From positions 1 through 64,000 of the forward strand of contig JAICNG010000005.1 of assembly GCA_025931335.1 (NCBI GenBank): 64,000 nt of DNA, in the 5' to 3' direction. Shown here in pieces: positions 47,261-55,763 of this stretch; the stretch's first letter is position 1, and the number at the start of each line of letters is the position of its first letter. The translations under genes were made by a program, and so were the position numbers. The notes beneath the pieces are model-generated. The model was not told the DNA's origin. It made no database searches and saw nothing but the letters and a program-made list of their open reading frames with translations. Source of the DNA: Gemmatimonadaceae bacterium (GTDB lineage: Bacteria > Gemmatimonadota > Gemmatimonadetes > Gemmatimonadales > Gemmatimonadaceae).

Positions 47261-47362
47261 TACTCAAGGTGCTCGAGGTGCTCAAGGTGCTCAAGGTGCT
47301 CAAGGGGGGACTGCCCTTCTCCTCGAGAACCTCGAGCACCTTGAGCACGTCGAGCACCTTTG
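47261..47362. repeat. GAGGTGCTC / CAAGGTGCT-family hairpin repeat
   Basis: ctcaaggtgctcgaggtgctcaaggtgctcaaggtgctcaagg / cctcgagaacctcgagcaccttgagcacgtcgagcacctt. Confidence 0.93.
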
Positions 47363-47365
47363 CCG

Positions 47366-48001
47366 TCACGACCCTCCGCACGCGACACCCTCGGTGATTA
47401 TCCAAAGGCTCGTGACGCGCGCACTGTCGGGAATCTGCGACGGGTCATCGCTCAGCCGGCTTCCGGAAGCCGGCAAGTCGGAGAGACGCGTGTCGAGCCC
47501 GAACGAGACGTTGGGCAGACCGGCCATCCACACCGCGACCGTTCCCTCACCCACCGCACCACACAGGCGACCGTACGCTTCGCGCAACTGCCCCGCAGTA
47601 CTCCCCACGCCGAGGCCGCGCTCAGTGCGAAACGCCGAATCGGCGACGATGAGCCGGGAGATGGTTCCATCCGACCCCGTGAGGGCGAGCACCCGGCGGC
47701 CGGCGAACTCGATCACCGCTCCTTGCTCCTGAATGCCCTCGCCCAGTGTGAACGTCGTGTCACGCGTGGGGCACGACTGGCCCACCTCGCGCACCGACGC
47801 CCCAATGCGCGCGACGCCAATGCCGCCCGAGGTCACCGCCGGCACGCGCCCGTTAGGCGCGCAGGCATCGGCCGACGATGGCCCCCCGGCGGTGTCCGCG
47901 GCGCGCTGGCCCGCGGCGTCACGGCCGGCGTCACCCTGACAGGCGGACGCCACCCATACCAGCGCTCCCGTGAGCGCGATCAGTCGACCGTTGCGATGCA
48001 T
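47366..48001 (-). CDS. Putative lipoprotein, unknown function
   Basis: ALVWVASACQGDAG lipobox-like start. Confidence 0.6.
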   Translation of the reverse strand: MHRNGRLIALTGALVWVASACQGDAGRDAAGQRAADTAGGPSSADACAPNGRVPAVTSGGIGVARIGASVREVGQSCPTRDTTFTLGEGIQEQGAVIEFAGRRVLALTGSDGTISRLIVADSAFRTERGLGVGSTAGQLREAYGRLCGAVGEGTVAVWMAGLPNVSFGLDTRLSDLPASGSRLSDDPSQIPDSARVTSLWIITEGVACGGS

Positions 48002-48426
48002 TCGATCTCCACGCGCGCGCCGAGCGCGAGCCCGGTAGCGCCAAACGAGGACCGGGCGGGCTTGTTGCCCGGAAAGAAGGACGCGTACACGATGTTCATG
48101 GCATCCCACTCGCGCATGTCGGCCAGCATCACCGTGCATTTGACCACACGCTCCATCGACGAGCCCGTCCGCTGCAGCACGTCGCGGATGTTCTCGAGCG
48201 TTTGCCGCGTCTCCGGCCCAATGCCCCCCGCGACCAGTGCGCCGGTCGACGTCACCCCGATCTGGCCAGAGAGAAAAAGGAGGTTGCCCACGCGAACGGC
48301 CGGCGAGAACGGCCGCGTGGGCGCCCCGTAGGGTGTCAGAAACTCCGTGAGCGGCCGCGGCGCCGCACGACGCGAGCCGCAGGCGAGCATGGAGAGCGCG
48401 ACGAGCAGGTAGAGTGTGTGGCGCAT
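47980..48426 (-). CDS. RidA (YjgF/YER057c) family protein with signal/lipoprotein leader
   Basis: VGNLLFLSGQIGVTSTGALVAGGIGPETRQTLENIRDVLQRTGSSMERVVKCTVML. Confidence 0.9.
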   Translation of the reverse strand: MRHTLYLLVALSMLACGSRRAAPRPLTEFLTPYGAPTRPFSPAVRVGNLLFLSGQIGVTSTGALVAGGIGPETRQTLENIRDVLQRTGSSMERVVKCTVMLADMREWDAMNIVYASFFPGNKPARSSFGATGLALGARVEIECIATVD

Positions 48427-48432
48427 GGGCAC

Positions 48433-48530
48433 TCGATTGCGGATTGCGGATTCCGGATTGCGAACGAGAAACGTCGTGAGCACGAAGTCCACACGCAATC
48501 CGCATTCCGCAATCCGCAATCCGCGATCCG
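48433..48530. repeat. GATTGCG-family hairpin repeat
   Basis: cgattgcggattgcggattccggattgcgaacg / cgcaatccgcattccgcaatccgcaatccgcgatccg. Confidence 0.93.
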
Positions 48531-48532
48531 CC

Positions 48533-49846
48533 CTATCGGTGCGTCTTGAACCAGATATAGAGCGGAATCCCGGACAGGATCACCAGAAACGCCCATCGAG
48601 TGATCACCGGCCCAATGCCATACATCGACCACAGCACGAACGCGAACGCGACGATCGCCACGACGTAGGAGCGCCAGCCGTTCCCCGCTCCAGCCTCGAG
48701 CGTCCCACGCCGCCGCAACATCCACTCGGCGGCCGCCGTGTAGAGGTGCGGCAGGAGCGTCGTCAGCACCGAGAGCTGCACGATCGTGTCAAAGACGCCG
48801 AGCGTCGTATCGGTGAAGTAGAGTCCCAGCGACAGGCTGCCAATGATCGTCGCGACGATCAGGCTCACGTGCGGCGTGCCGAAGCGCGGGTGCAGGCGCG
48901 CGAGCGCGGGAAAGAAGATGCCGTCGCGCGCGGCGGAGACGGGAATGCGGCCCGCCATGAGGATCCACCCGTTCAGCGTTCCGAGACCGGCCACGATGGC
49001 GGCTGACGCGATGATCGTCCCCGCCCACGGTCCCACGGTGCGCTCCGCCGCCAGCGCGATCGGACGCGCCGACGTCGCGAGCTCGGCGTTGGGAACGACT
49101 CCCGCGACCGCCAGCGCCGCGAACAGGAACGCGGCCGTCCCCACGCCATAGCCGATGAGCGTCGCACGCCCAATCGTGTGTCCGGTGCCGCGAACCTCCT
49201 CGGCGGGCACCGTGGCCGATTCGATCCCCGAATACGCCCACACGATCAGCGCGACTCCTGTCACGAGGCTTCCCCACCCGCGGGGCGCGAATGGCGTGAG
49301 GTTGGAGGCGTCGAAGAAGAAGAGCGCGACGATCGAGAACAGCAGCAGCGGCACCACGTTGAGGAAGAGCACCGAGATCTGAATTCGCGCGCTCACCTTG
49401 ATGCCGAGCACGTTGATCAGACACAGCGTCCACAGCAGCGCCTGGGCGAGCATGAACCGCGACATCTCGCTGCCGGCGAGCGCGGGAGAGAATCCTTCCA
49501 CGTAGCCGACGACGCCGGTGACGATCGCCGCGTTGCCCACGACCGCGCTGAACCAGTACGCCCACACCGACTGAAATCCGGCGAAATCACCGAACGCTTC
49601 GCGCGCGAAGACGTAGGGACCGCCCGTCTCCGGATATCGTGTGCCGAGCGACGCGTAGACCAGCGCGACGAACAGGTATCCCGCCGCCGTGACGACCCAG
49701 GCGAGGATTCCCAGCGGACCGGTTTCGCGCGCGAGGAGGGCGGGGAGCGTGTAGACCGACGTCCCCACCATGTTGCCGACGATGAGGGCGACCGCCCCGA
49801 GCAGGGAAAGCCCTCGCACCCACGAGCCGCGCGAGGGCGATGGCAC
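48533..49846 (-). CDS. APC-family amino acid permease
   Basis: GAVALIVGNMVGTSVYTLPALLARETGPLGILAWVV; 12-TM pattern. Confidence 0.92.
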   Translation of the reverse strand: MPSPSRGSWVRGLSLLGAVALIVGNMVGTSVYTLPALLARETGPLGILAWVVTAAGYLFVALVYASLGTRYPETGGPYVFAREAFGDFAGFQSVWAYWFSAVVGNAAIVTGVVGYVEGFSPALAGSEMSRFMLAQALLWTLCLINVLGIKVSARIQISVLFLNVVPLLLFSIVALFFFDASNLTPFAPRGWGSLVTGVALIVWAYSGIESATVPAEEVRGTGHTIGRATLIGYGVGTAAFLFAALAVAGVVPNAELATSARPIALAAERTVGPWAGTIIASAAIVAGLGTLNGWILMAGRIPVSAARDGIFFPALARLHPRFGTPHVSLIVATIIGSLSLGLYFTDTTLGVFDTIVQLSVLTTLLPHLYTAAAEWMLRRRGTLEAGAGNGWRSYVVAIVAFAFVLWSMYGIGPVITRWAFLVILSGIPLYIWFKTHR

Positions 49847-49849
49847 TCG

Positions 49850-50602
49850 CTACCGCACCCGCATGCCGAAGCGCCCCCATCGAATGCGCCAGGCGTCGAA
49901 GTCGACCGAGAGGTAGATGAACAGCGGCCGGCCACGCAGGTTCTCGTACGGCACGAACCCGTAATAGCGCGCGTCCTTCGAGTTGTAGCGGTTGTCGCCG
50001 AGCGAGAAGAAGTGCTCGGCGGGCACGACGATCGGGCCCCAGTTGTCGTGTGTCGGGCTCGCCGGCGGGTTGCCGAAGCGGGAGCCCCGTACCTCGAAGC
50101 GCCGTTGCCAGGCGAAATCCGGGTGTGCTTCATCCCCGCCCGGCCGACCCGGCGTGGTGTTCACATACGTCCCGCTCTCCGGCGTGCCATTCACGTAAAG
50201 GGTGCCGCCGCGCATGTACAGTGTGTCACTCGGCAAGCCGAGGATGCGTTTCACGACCGTCGGATTGCCGTCCCGCACGTCGGGCGACTTGTAGACGGCG
50301 ATCTCCGACCGGCTCGGCTCCGCGTAGCCCGGAAGGTTGACGTCGATGAGCGGAAGGTGCGGGCCATACACCAGCTTGTTGACGAAGAGAAAATCGCCGA
50401 CGAGGAGCGCGGGCTCCATGCTTCCCGACGGAATGCGGAAGGCTTCGAGGAGAAAGATCTTGATCGTGAAGAAGATCGCGGCGGCGATCGCCAGCTCCTT
50501 GAGGAGATGACGCCAGCCGCCCTTCCGCCTCTTCGCCCCGGGGGGCGTACTCTCCGGCGTGCGTGCGCGCTCGGTGCGCGCCTTCTGTGCCGCCACTGCC
50601 AT
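49850..50602 (-). CDS. lepB: Signal peptidase I
   Basis: AFRIPSGSMEPALLVGDFLFVNKL; VKRILGLPSDTLYM; FSLGDNRYNSKDARYYGFV. Confidence 0.95.
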   Translation of the reverse strand: MAVAAQKARTERARTPESTPPGAKRRKGGWRHLLKELAIAAAIFFTIKIFLLEAFRIPSGSMEPALLVGDFLFVNKLVYGPHLPLIDVNLPGYAEPSRSEIAVYKSPDVRDGNPTVVKRILGLPSDTLYMRGGTLYVNGTPESGTYVNTTPGRPGGDEAHPDFAWQRRFEVRGSRFGNPPASPTHDNWGPIVVPAEHFFSLGDNRYNSKDARYYGFVPYENLRGRPLFIYLSVDFDAWRIRWGRFGMRVR

Positions 50603-50729
50603 TGGACCGCGTGAGGTATGTGTGAGTCCTGCGTCACGCGAAATACTCTCTCGCGAACGGGGAAGCACAAGAGCGGGGGGCGTGCCGTGCGCGGCACGCC
50701 CCCCGCTCGGGAGCTGACGGAGAACCCGA

Positions 50730-51107
50730 TCAGCTCATGTGACGATTGACCAGCTTGGTCATCTCGAACATCGACACCTGCTTCTTGCCGCCGAAGACGC
50801 TGCGCAGGCGATCATCAGCGTTGATCATGCGGCGCTCCTTGGCATCCTGGAGCCCGTTGCGCTTGATGTACTGCCACAGCTTCTTCGTGATCTCGGTGCG
50901 TGGCATCGCGCGATCGCCAACGACGGCGGCGAGCGCCCCGTCAGGCTGCATGGGCTTCATGAATGCCGGGTTCGGCGTGCGCTTGCGACCGCTCGACTTC
51001 CTCTTCGCGCTCTTCCGGCGACCGGCCGACTTCTTCCGCGCCGCGCCTTTCCGACGGGCGCCGCCCTTCCTCGCGCCTTTTCTCGCGCCTTTCTTCTTTG
51101 CGGGCAT
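50730..51107 (-). CDS. SWIB/MDM2-domain protein with Lys/Arg-rich N-terminal tail
   Basis: MPAKKKGARKGARKGGARRKGAARKKSAGRRKSAKRK tail; LWQYIKRNGLQDAKERRMINADDRLRSVFGGKKQVSMFEMTKLVNRH. Confidence 0.9.
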   Translation of the reverse strand: MPAKKKGARKGARKGGARRKGAARKKSAGRRKSAKRKSSGRKRTPNPAFMKPMQPDGALAAVVGDRAMPRTEITKKLWQYIKRNGLQDAKERRMINADDRLRSVFGGKKQVSMFEMTKLVNRHMS

Positions 51108-51254
51108 CGATTCTCTCCCGAGAGGTTGAGGGATCCGTTCTCCCCGACGACCACGGACTCCATCGCGCCTCAAAGTAAAGAGGCTTGCAGGAGACGCAAG
51201 GGTGAAAACTCCCTCGTACGCACTGCGCACCGCACAGGGGAAAGCGCTCGATTC

Positions 51255-51596
51255 CTACTCGGCCTCGACGGTGGCCTTCATGCTCGGGTGCAACGCGCAC
51301 TGGTATTCGACGCGACCGGCCACCCGGACGACGAGCGTCCAGCGCCCCTTGGCGGCGATCGTCCCCGAGTCCCACGCGCCGGTGAGCGCCGTCGCCGTGT
51401 GTGGGACGATGTCCTCGTTCGACCAGACGACCGTGTCGCCGACTGCCGCGGTGATCCGCGGCGGGACGAACTGAAACCCCGAGATCCGCACCACGTGCGA
51501 CCGCGCCGGCGCGCGCCGCGCCCCCATGAGAACCGCGGTGCCGAGCAGCATCGCAACCCCGCACGCGACGGCGTGCGGGGCCCGAGGCGTACGCAT
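51255..51596 (-). CDS. Cupredoxin/plastocyanin-like protein
   Basis: GDTVVWSNEDIVPHTAT ... VEYQCALHPSMKATV with His/Cys/His/Met ligands. Confidence 0.85.
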   Translation of the reverse strand: MRTPRAPHAVACGVAMLLGTAVLMGARRAPARSHVVRISGFQFVPPRITAAVGDTVVWSNEDIVPHTATALTGAWDSGTIAAKGRWTLVVRVAGRVEYQCALHPSMKATVEAE

Positions 51597-52168
51597 CAGT
51601 TCGCCAGCTGCTGCTTCAGCGATTCCGCATGCTGAAGATGGGCCGCGATCGCCGGACGCACGGTCACCAGCAGCGCCCGCAGCTCGGCATTCCGCGCGCT
51701 TGGGATGAGCGCGTCGTCGATCGCCGCGAGGACGGCACGGTGGTAGTCCACCTCGTTGGCGATGTAGGCGCGATCGAAGTCCGCCCCGCTTCGCTGCGCC
51801 AGCGACTCGCGAGTGGCGTTCGCGCTCGCGACGAGCCCGGTGCTGGTGGAGTTGTCAACGGGGGTCACCTTCAGCTTCGTGACGAGATCGACGGCCGCCT
51901 GATTCACTCCGGTGTGGTCGGTGATCATGGTCTGCGCGAACCGCCGGATGTCACCGGTGCGGGAGCGCTCGAGCGCGAGCTCGCCGTTCTTGATGTCGAT
52001 GGCGTTCGCGGCCACGACGATCGCGGCGATATTGGCGTCGCTGAGCTCCGGCGCGCTTTGTACCGGTTGGGGCGCCGCCGCCATGCTGTCGCTGTTCTCC
52101 ATTGAGCCGGAAGCGCAGGCGACGCCGGCGATGACGAGCACGGCGAGCGAAAGGCCTGTGAAACGCAT
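51596..52168 (-). CDS. DUF4142-family secreted protein
   Basis: AIDIKNGELALERSRTGDIRRFAQTMITDHTGVNQAAVDL; DRAYIANEVDYHRAVLAAID. Confidence 0.85.
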   Translation of the reverse strand: MRFTGLSLAVLVIAGVACASGSMENSDSMAAAPQPVQSAPELSDANIAAIVVAANAIDIKNGELALERSRTGDIRRFAQTMITDHTGVNQAAVDLVTKLKVTPVDNSTSTGLVASANATRESLAQRSGADFDRAYIANEVDYHRAVLAAIDDALIPSARNAELRALLVTVRPAIAAHLQHAESLKQQLAN

Positions 52169-52353
52169 GATGTATCTCCAGTGAGTGTGTGGGGAGATAC
52201 GCCGCGTCGCGGGGCAACGGATCTCTGGCGTGTTGCCGCACCGAAGGTGCGGACTATCTTCGCGAATCCAAACCCACGCCTCGTGTCGTATACCGAACGT
52301 CCCACTCCTGGAGTGCCGTGCCCGCAGCCACCGCCCTGTCCTCGAGGCGGGCG

Positions 52354-52953
52354 ATGATCGCCGATGTGCGCTCGCCGGACGATGCCGATGCGCTGGTCAC
52401 GCGTGTTGCCGGCGGGGATGAGCACGCCCTGGGAGTCCTCTACGACCGGTGGTCCCCGCTCGTGTTCTCCGTGTGCGTGCACATCCTGGGCGACGACGAC
52501 GAGGCCGAGGAAGCCGTGGAGGAGACGTTCTGGCAAGCGTGGAGGCAGGCGGAGCGATACGACGTGACGCGAGGCGCCGTCGCGACGTGGCTGACGACGA
52601 TCGCGCGCAGCCGCGCGCTCGATCGGCTGCGCGCGAGCCGGCGGCGGCAGGAGGAGACGATGAGCCACCTCTCCGAGACGAAACGTGCGGCGGTCGACGC
52701 AACGACGCGGCGCGGCGATGACCCGGCGCGGAGTGCCGAGGTCGCCGAGCGGCGAGTGCTGGTGAGACAGGCGCTGCTGGCGTTGCCGCTGGAGCAACGG
52801 GAAGTTCTGGAGCTCGCCTATTTCCGCGGACTCAGCCAGACCGAGATCGCCGAGCACACCGGACAGCCGCTCGGGACGGTGAAGACCCGCGTACGCCTGG
52901 CGATGGAGAAGCTTCGAGACCGGCTTGGGATTCTGCGGGAGCGCGACGCATGA
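52354..52953 (+). CDS. RNA polymerase ECF sigma factor
   Basis: HALGVLYDRWSPLVFSVCVHILGDDDEAEEAVEETFWQAW; REVLELAYFRGLSQTEIAEHTGQPLGTVKTRVRLAMEKLR. Confidence 0.93.
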   Translation: MIADVRSPDDADALVTRVAGGDEHALGVLYDRWSPLVFSVCVHILGDDDEAEEAVEETFWQAWRQAERYDVTRGAVATWLTTIARSRALDRLRASRRRQEETMSHLSETKRAAVDATTRRGDDPARSAEVAERRVLVRQALLALPLEQREVLELAYFRGLSQTEIAEHTGQPLGTVKTRVRLAMEKLRDRLGILRERDA

Positions 52954-53771
52954 GCGCGATGACTCACGAGGAGGTCCGCGAGCTCCTGGCAGCCCATGTC
53001 ATGGAGCTGCTTCTCCCGGAGGAGCGCGCGTCGGTGGTCGCGCACCTCGCCGGGTGCGCGGAGTGCGCCCGCGAGGTCGAGTCGCTGCGCGCGACGTCCG
53101 CAGAGTTGGCGCTCGCGGCACCGGACCGATCGTTCGACGCGCGGCGGTGCAATGGCGTCCGCTCGCGCCTTCTCGCCCGCACGGCGGCCGATCGCGACGC
53201 ACGTGCTCGTCTGGCGGCTGGCCAGTTGCCGGAGCGCGAGCCACTGTCGCTTCGCCCGCCTCATGCGACCGCGCCGGAGAGCGCGGGTGGCTGGCGCACC
53301 GCGTCCATGGTGCTTGCGGCATCGGTCGCGGGGCTGATCCTCTTCGGAGGGTCGATCCTCGTGCAGTCCCGCCGGGAGCTCGCGCAGGCGCGTGAGAGCG
53401 AGTCGCAGCGGCAACGGCTCATCGCCGGGCTGATCGGTCCAGGTGTGCGCCTGATCGAGCTCGCCCCAACGGAGCGCCGGCCGGGGAGCGCGCGGATGTT
53501 CTGGAACCAGACACTCGGCGCATGGACCTTCCTTGCGTACGACCTCGCCATCCCCGCGGAGGGGCGGACGTATCAGATCTGGTTGATCACGCCCGACGAC
53601 CGGAGGATCAGCGCGGGCATCTTCACCCCGTCGGCCGACGGCAACGCGATCGCGACGACGACATACGCGCTCGCGGCCGATTCGCTCACCGCCGTGGCCG
53701 TGACCGAGGAGCCGGCCGGCGGCGTGGACGCCCCGAGCGGCGACATCGTCCTCCTCGGCGCGGCGAGATAG
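52950..53771 (+). CDS. Anti-sigma-K (RskA)-like factor
   Basis: Zinc-finger-like N-terminus HLAGCAECA; TM; WTFLAYDLAIPAEGRTYQIWLI. Confidence 0.88.
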   Translation: MSAMTHEEVRELLAAHVMELLLPEERASVVAHLAGCAECAREVESLRATSAELALAAPDRSFDARRCNGVRSRLLARTAADRDARARLAAGQLPEREPLSLRPPHATAPESAGGWRTASMVLAASVAGLILFGGSILVQSRRELAQARESESQRQRLIAGLIGPGVRLIELAPTERRPGSARMFWNQTLGAWTFLAYDLAIPAEGRTYQIWLITPDDRRISAGIFTPSADGNAIATTTYALAADSLTAVAVTEEPAGGVDAPSGDIVLLGAAR

Positions 53772-54659
53772 CTACTTCGCCATCTCGCGCAGCAGCTTGA
53801 GCATTTTCACATCCCAGGGGTCCGGCGTGGGATCGTCGTCACCCACGTCGTAGTTCTTCTGCGGGGTCTCGAGGATGAGGGGCACCTTCGCCGCTCGCCG
53901 GTCGTGCAGCAGCCATCGGAACGGCTCCTTGCCGAGTGCGCCTTCGCCGATGAGCATGTGACGATCGAGATTCGAGCCGAGCTCCCCTTCACTGTCGTTG
54001 AGGTGAAAGAACGAAGGCGCCTCCCCACACGCTTCCTCGAACTCGTCGATCACGCCCGCCAGCGCCGCGCGCGATGCGCTGATGTCGTACCCCGACGCGA
54101 ACAGGTGGCACGTGTCGAGCCCGTAGCCGGTACGGTCGCGCAGCTTGTCCGGAACGCGCCGCAGGATCGCGCCGACCTCGGCCGCGGTGCGCCCCATTTG
54201 CTGCCCGGCGCCGGCGGTGTTCTCGACCAGGAGGCGCGTGCTCCCCTCCACTGTGCGCAGCGCGGCGACGACCGCCTTCGCGACGCGCGTCGCGGCCTCC
54301 TCGCGGTCACCGCCGCCAGCGTTCCCGGGATGAAAGCACACCGCGCCGACACGGAGCTGCGTCGATCGCTCCAACTCCTTCGTGAGGCCGGCGCTGGCGC
54401 GCGACCATTTCGCCTCGTCGGCGTTGGCGACGCTGAGCGAGTAGGGAGCGTGGACCATCACGTGGCGCGCGTCGATCCCCGTCTCCGCGAGCGCGTCCCG
54501 GAAGCGTTTCACGCGCTCCGGGCGAATGGACATCCGGTCGTTGATGAAGCGCGGCTTGGCGGTGAAGATCTGGAGCGCGGTCATGCCCGCCTTCTCGGCG
54601 CGTGCGACGGCCATGTGGATCCCGCCGTTGTCGATGGTGTGGGCTCCGAGGTAGAGCAT
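53772..54659 (-). CDS. nfo: Deoxyribonuclease IV (AP endonuclease)
   Basis: YLGAHTIDNGGIHMAVARAEKAGMTALQIFTAKPR; GYGLDTCHLFASGYDI; FHLNDSEGELGSNLDRHMLIGEG. Confidence 0.95.
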   Translation of the reverse strand: MLYLGAHTIDNGGIHMAVARAEKAGMTALQIFTAKPRFINDRMSIRPERVKRFRDALAETGIDARHVMVHAPYSLSVANADEAKWSRASAGLTKELERSTQLRVGAVCFHPGNAGGGDREEAATRVAKAVVAALRTVEGSTRLLVENTAGAGQQMGRTAAEVGAILRRVPDKLRDRTGYGLDTCHLFASGYDISASRAALAGVIDEFEEACGEAPSFFHLNDSEGELGSNLDRHMLIGEGALGKEPFRWLLHDRRAAKVPLILETPQKNYDVGDDDPTPDPWDVKMLKLLREMAK

Positions 54660-54673
54660 GGTTCCCGAGTGAA

Positions 54674-54782
54674 CGGCCAGGAGGTCAGAGGTCAGGTTTC
54701 AGATGCCGGAATTGAGAGACGGCCTGCGCAGGGACCGTTCCATCCGCCCTTCGGAATTCCGAGATCTGCAGTCCGCGTCGTG
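54674..54782. repeat. GTCAGAG-type degenerate intergenic hairpin (weak)
   Basis: gaggtcagaggtcaggtttcagatgccggaattgag / ttcggaattccgagatctgcagtccgcg. Confidence 0.45.
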
Positions 54783-54783
54783 C

Positions 54784-55593
54784 CTAACGCCAGCTCCCGA
54801 GGCGTATTCGGGGTCGCGCGCCGACCGTGGCCGCGTCCGCTCTTCTGGACCGTTCCACCCAGGCCAGCGCGATGCGTCCACCTCGTAGCGCGATCCGTGG
54901 CGCACGCACCATGCCGCTCGCCTGCACGACGCGCAGTCGCTCGGCGAACGTGTGCCCCGCCTGACGAGAGATCGCGACGCCCAGCCGCGAGCCGCCCGAA
55001 CCCGGATGCTCGTACGCCACGAGGACGGTATCGCCGGCGCTGGCGACGCTCGCCGCGGCCGGCTCATCGCCGAACAGAACACCGATCGTCTGATGCCAGA
55101 CGGTGCCGCGCTCCATCGAGTGCGTGTACCACACCCCAGCCCCTTCGATCGGCTCGATGAAGTAGGCGGCGTGGACGTACGCGGTCGCCGAATCGGCGGT
55201 GAGCGCCGGGCGGGGGCGTGCGCATCCACGCCGTCCCCGATCCCGTCCGTCGGCGACCACCGGCGCGCCCCACGTCGTCGCCCCGTCGGTCGATCGCGCG
55301 ACCATCAGCACGACGCTCCCGTCCACGCGCTCGAGGAACCAGGCGGCGTACCACTCGTCCCCCTGGGCACGGGTCGTCACCAGCGAGGTGTCGCAGGCCC
55401 CCGATGCGAGCGATAGGGTGACGCCCGGCTCGTCGATGAGACGCGGCGTGCCGTTCGCATCGATCGTCAATCGCGTCGTCGCGCCAATCCCGCCAGGGAT
55501 GTCGCTCGGTGCCTCCCACTCGATTGGGTCTTTCGCGCACGCGGACAGCACGAGCAGTGCGGCGATCGTCGTTGTGCGGCTCCACGTCATCAC
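54784..55593 (-). CDS. Lipoprotein with sialidase/BNR-like repeats
   Basis: LVLSACAKDP lipobox; ARSTDGATTWGAPV; ISRQAGHTFAERL. Confidence 0.6.
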   Translation of the reverse strand: MMTWSRTTTIAALLVLSACAKDPIEWEAPSDIPGGIGATTRLTIDANGTPRLIDEPGVTLSLASGACDTSLVTTRAQGDEWYAAWFLERVDGSVVLMVARSTDGATTWGAPVVADGRDRGRRGCARPRPALTADSATAYVHAAYFIEPIEGAGVWYTHSMERGTVWHQTIGVLFGDEPAAASVASAGDTVLVAYEHPGSGGSRLGVAISRQAGHTFAERLRVVQASGMVRAPRIALRGGRIALAWVERSRRADAATVGARPRIRLGSWR

Positions 55594-55763
55594 GAGCTCA
55601 TCGTTCCCTGGTCGAGTTTGGTGTCGGGGCGCGCCCCGCGCGGTCTTTCTCCGGGCGGAAATCTATCGCCGAGACGCGCGCGGTTGGCCCGACTCGGTGG
55701 CATCTGTATCTTGAAAGCAGCCGCCTCCAGCGGCCGAAACGCTCATCGTCGAGAGGTCTCGCC

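Noticed and set aside
47077-47388. Stand-alone 103-aa ORF (LEHLEHLEHLEHLEYM...)
   Set aside because: It is the N-terminal part of the OsmC gene up to the UGA plus read-through of an upstream repeat, not an independent protein.
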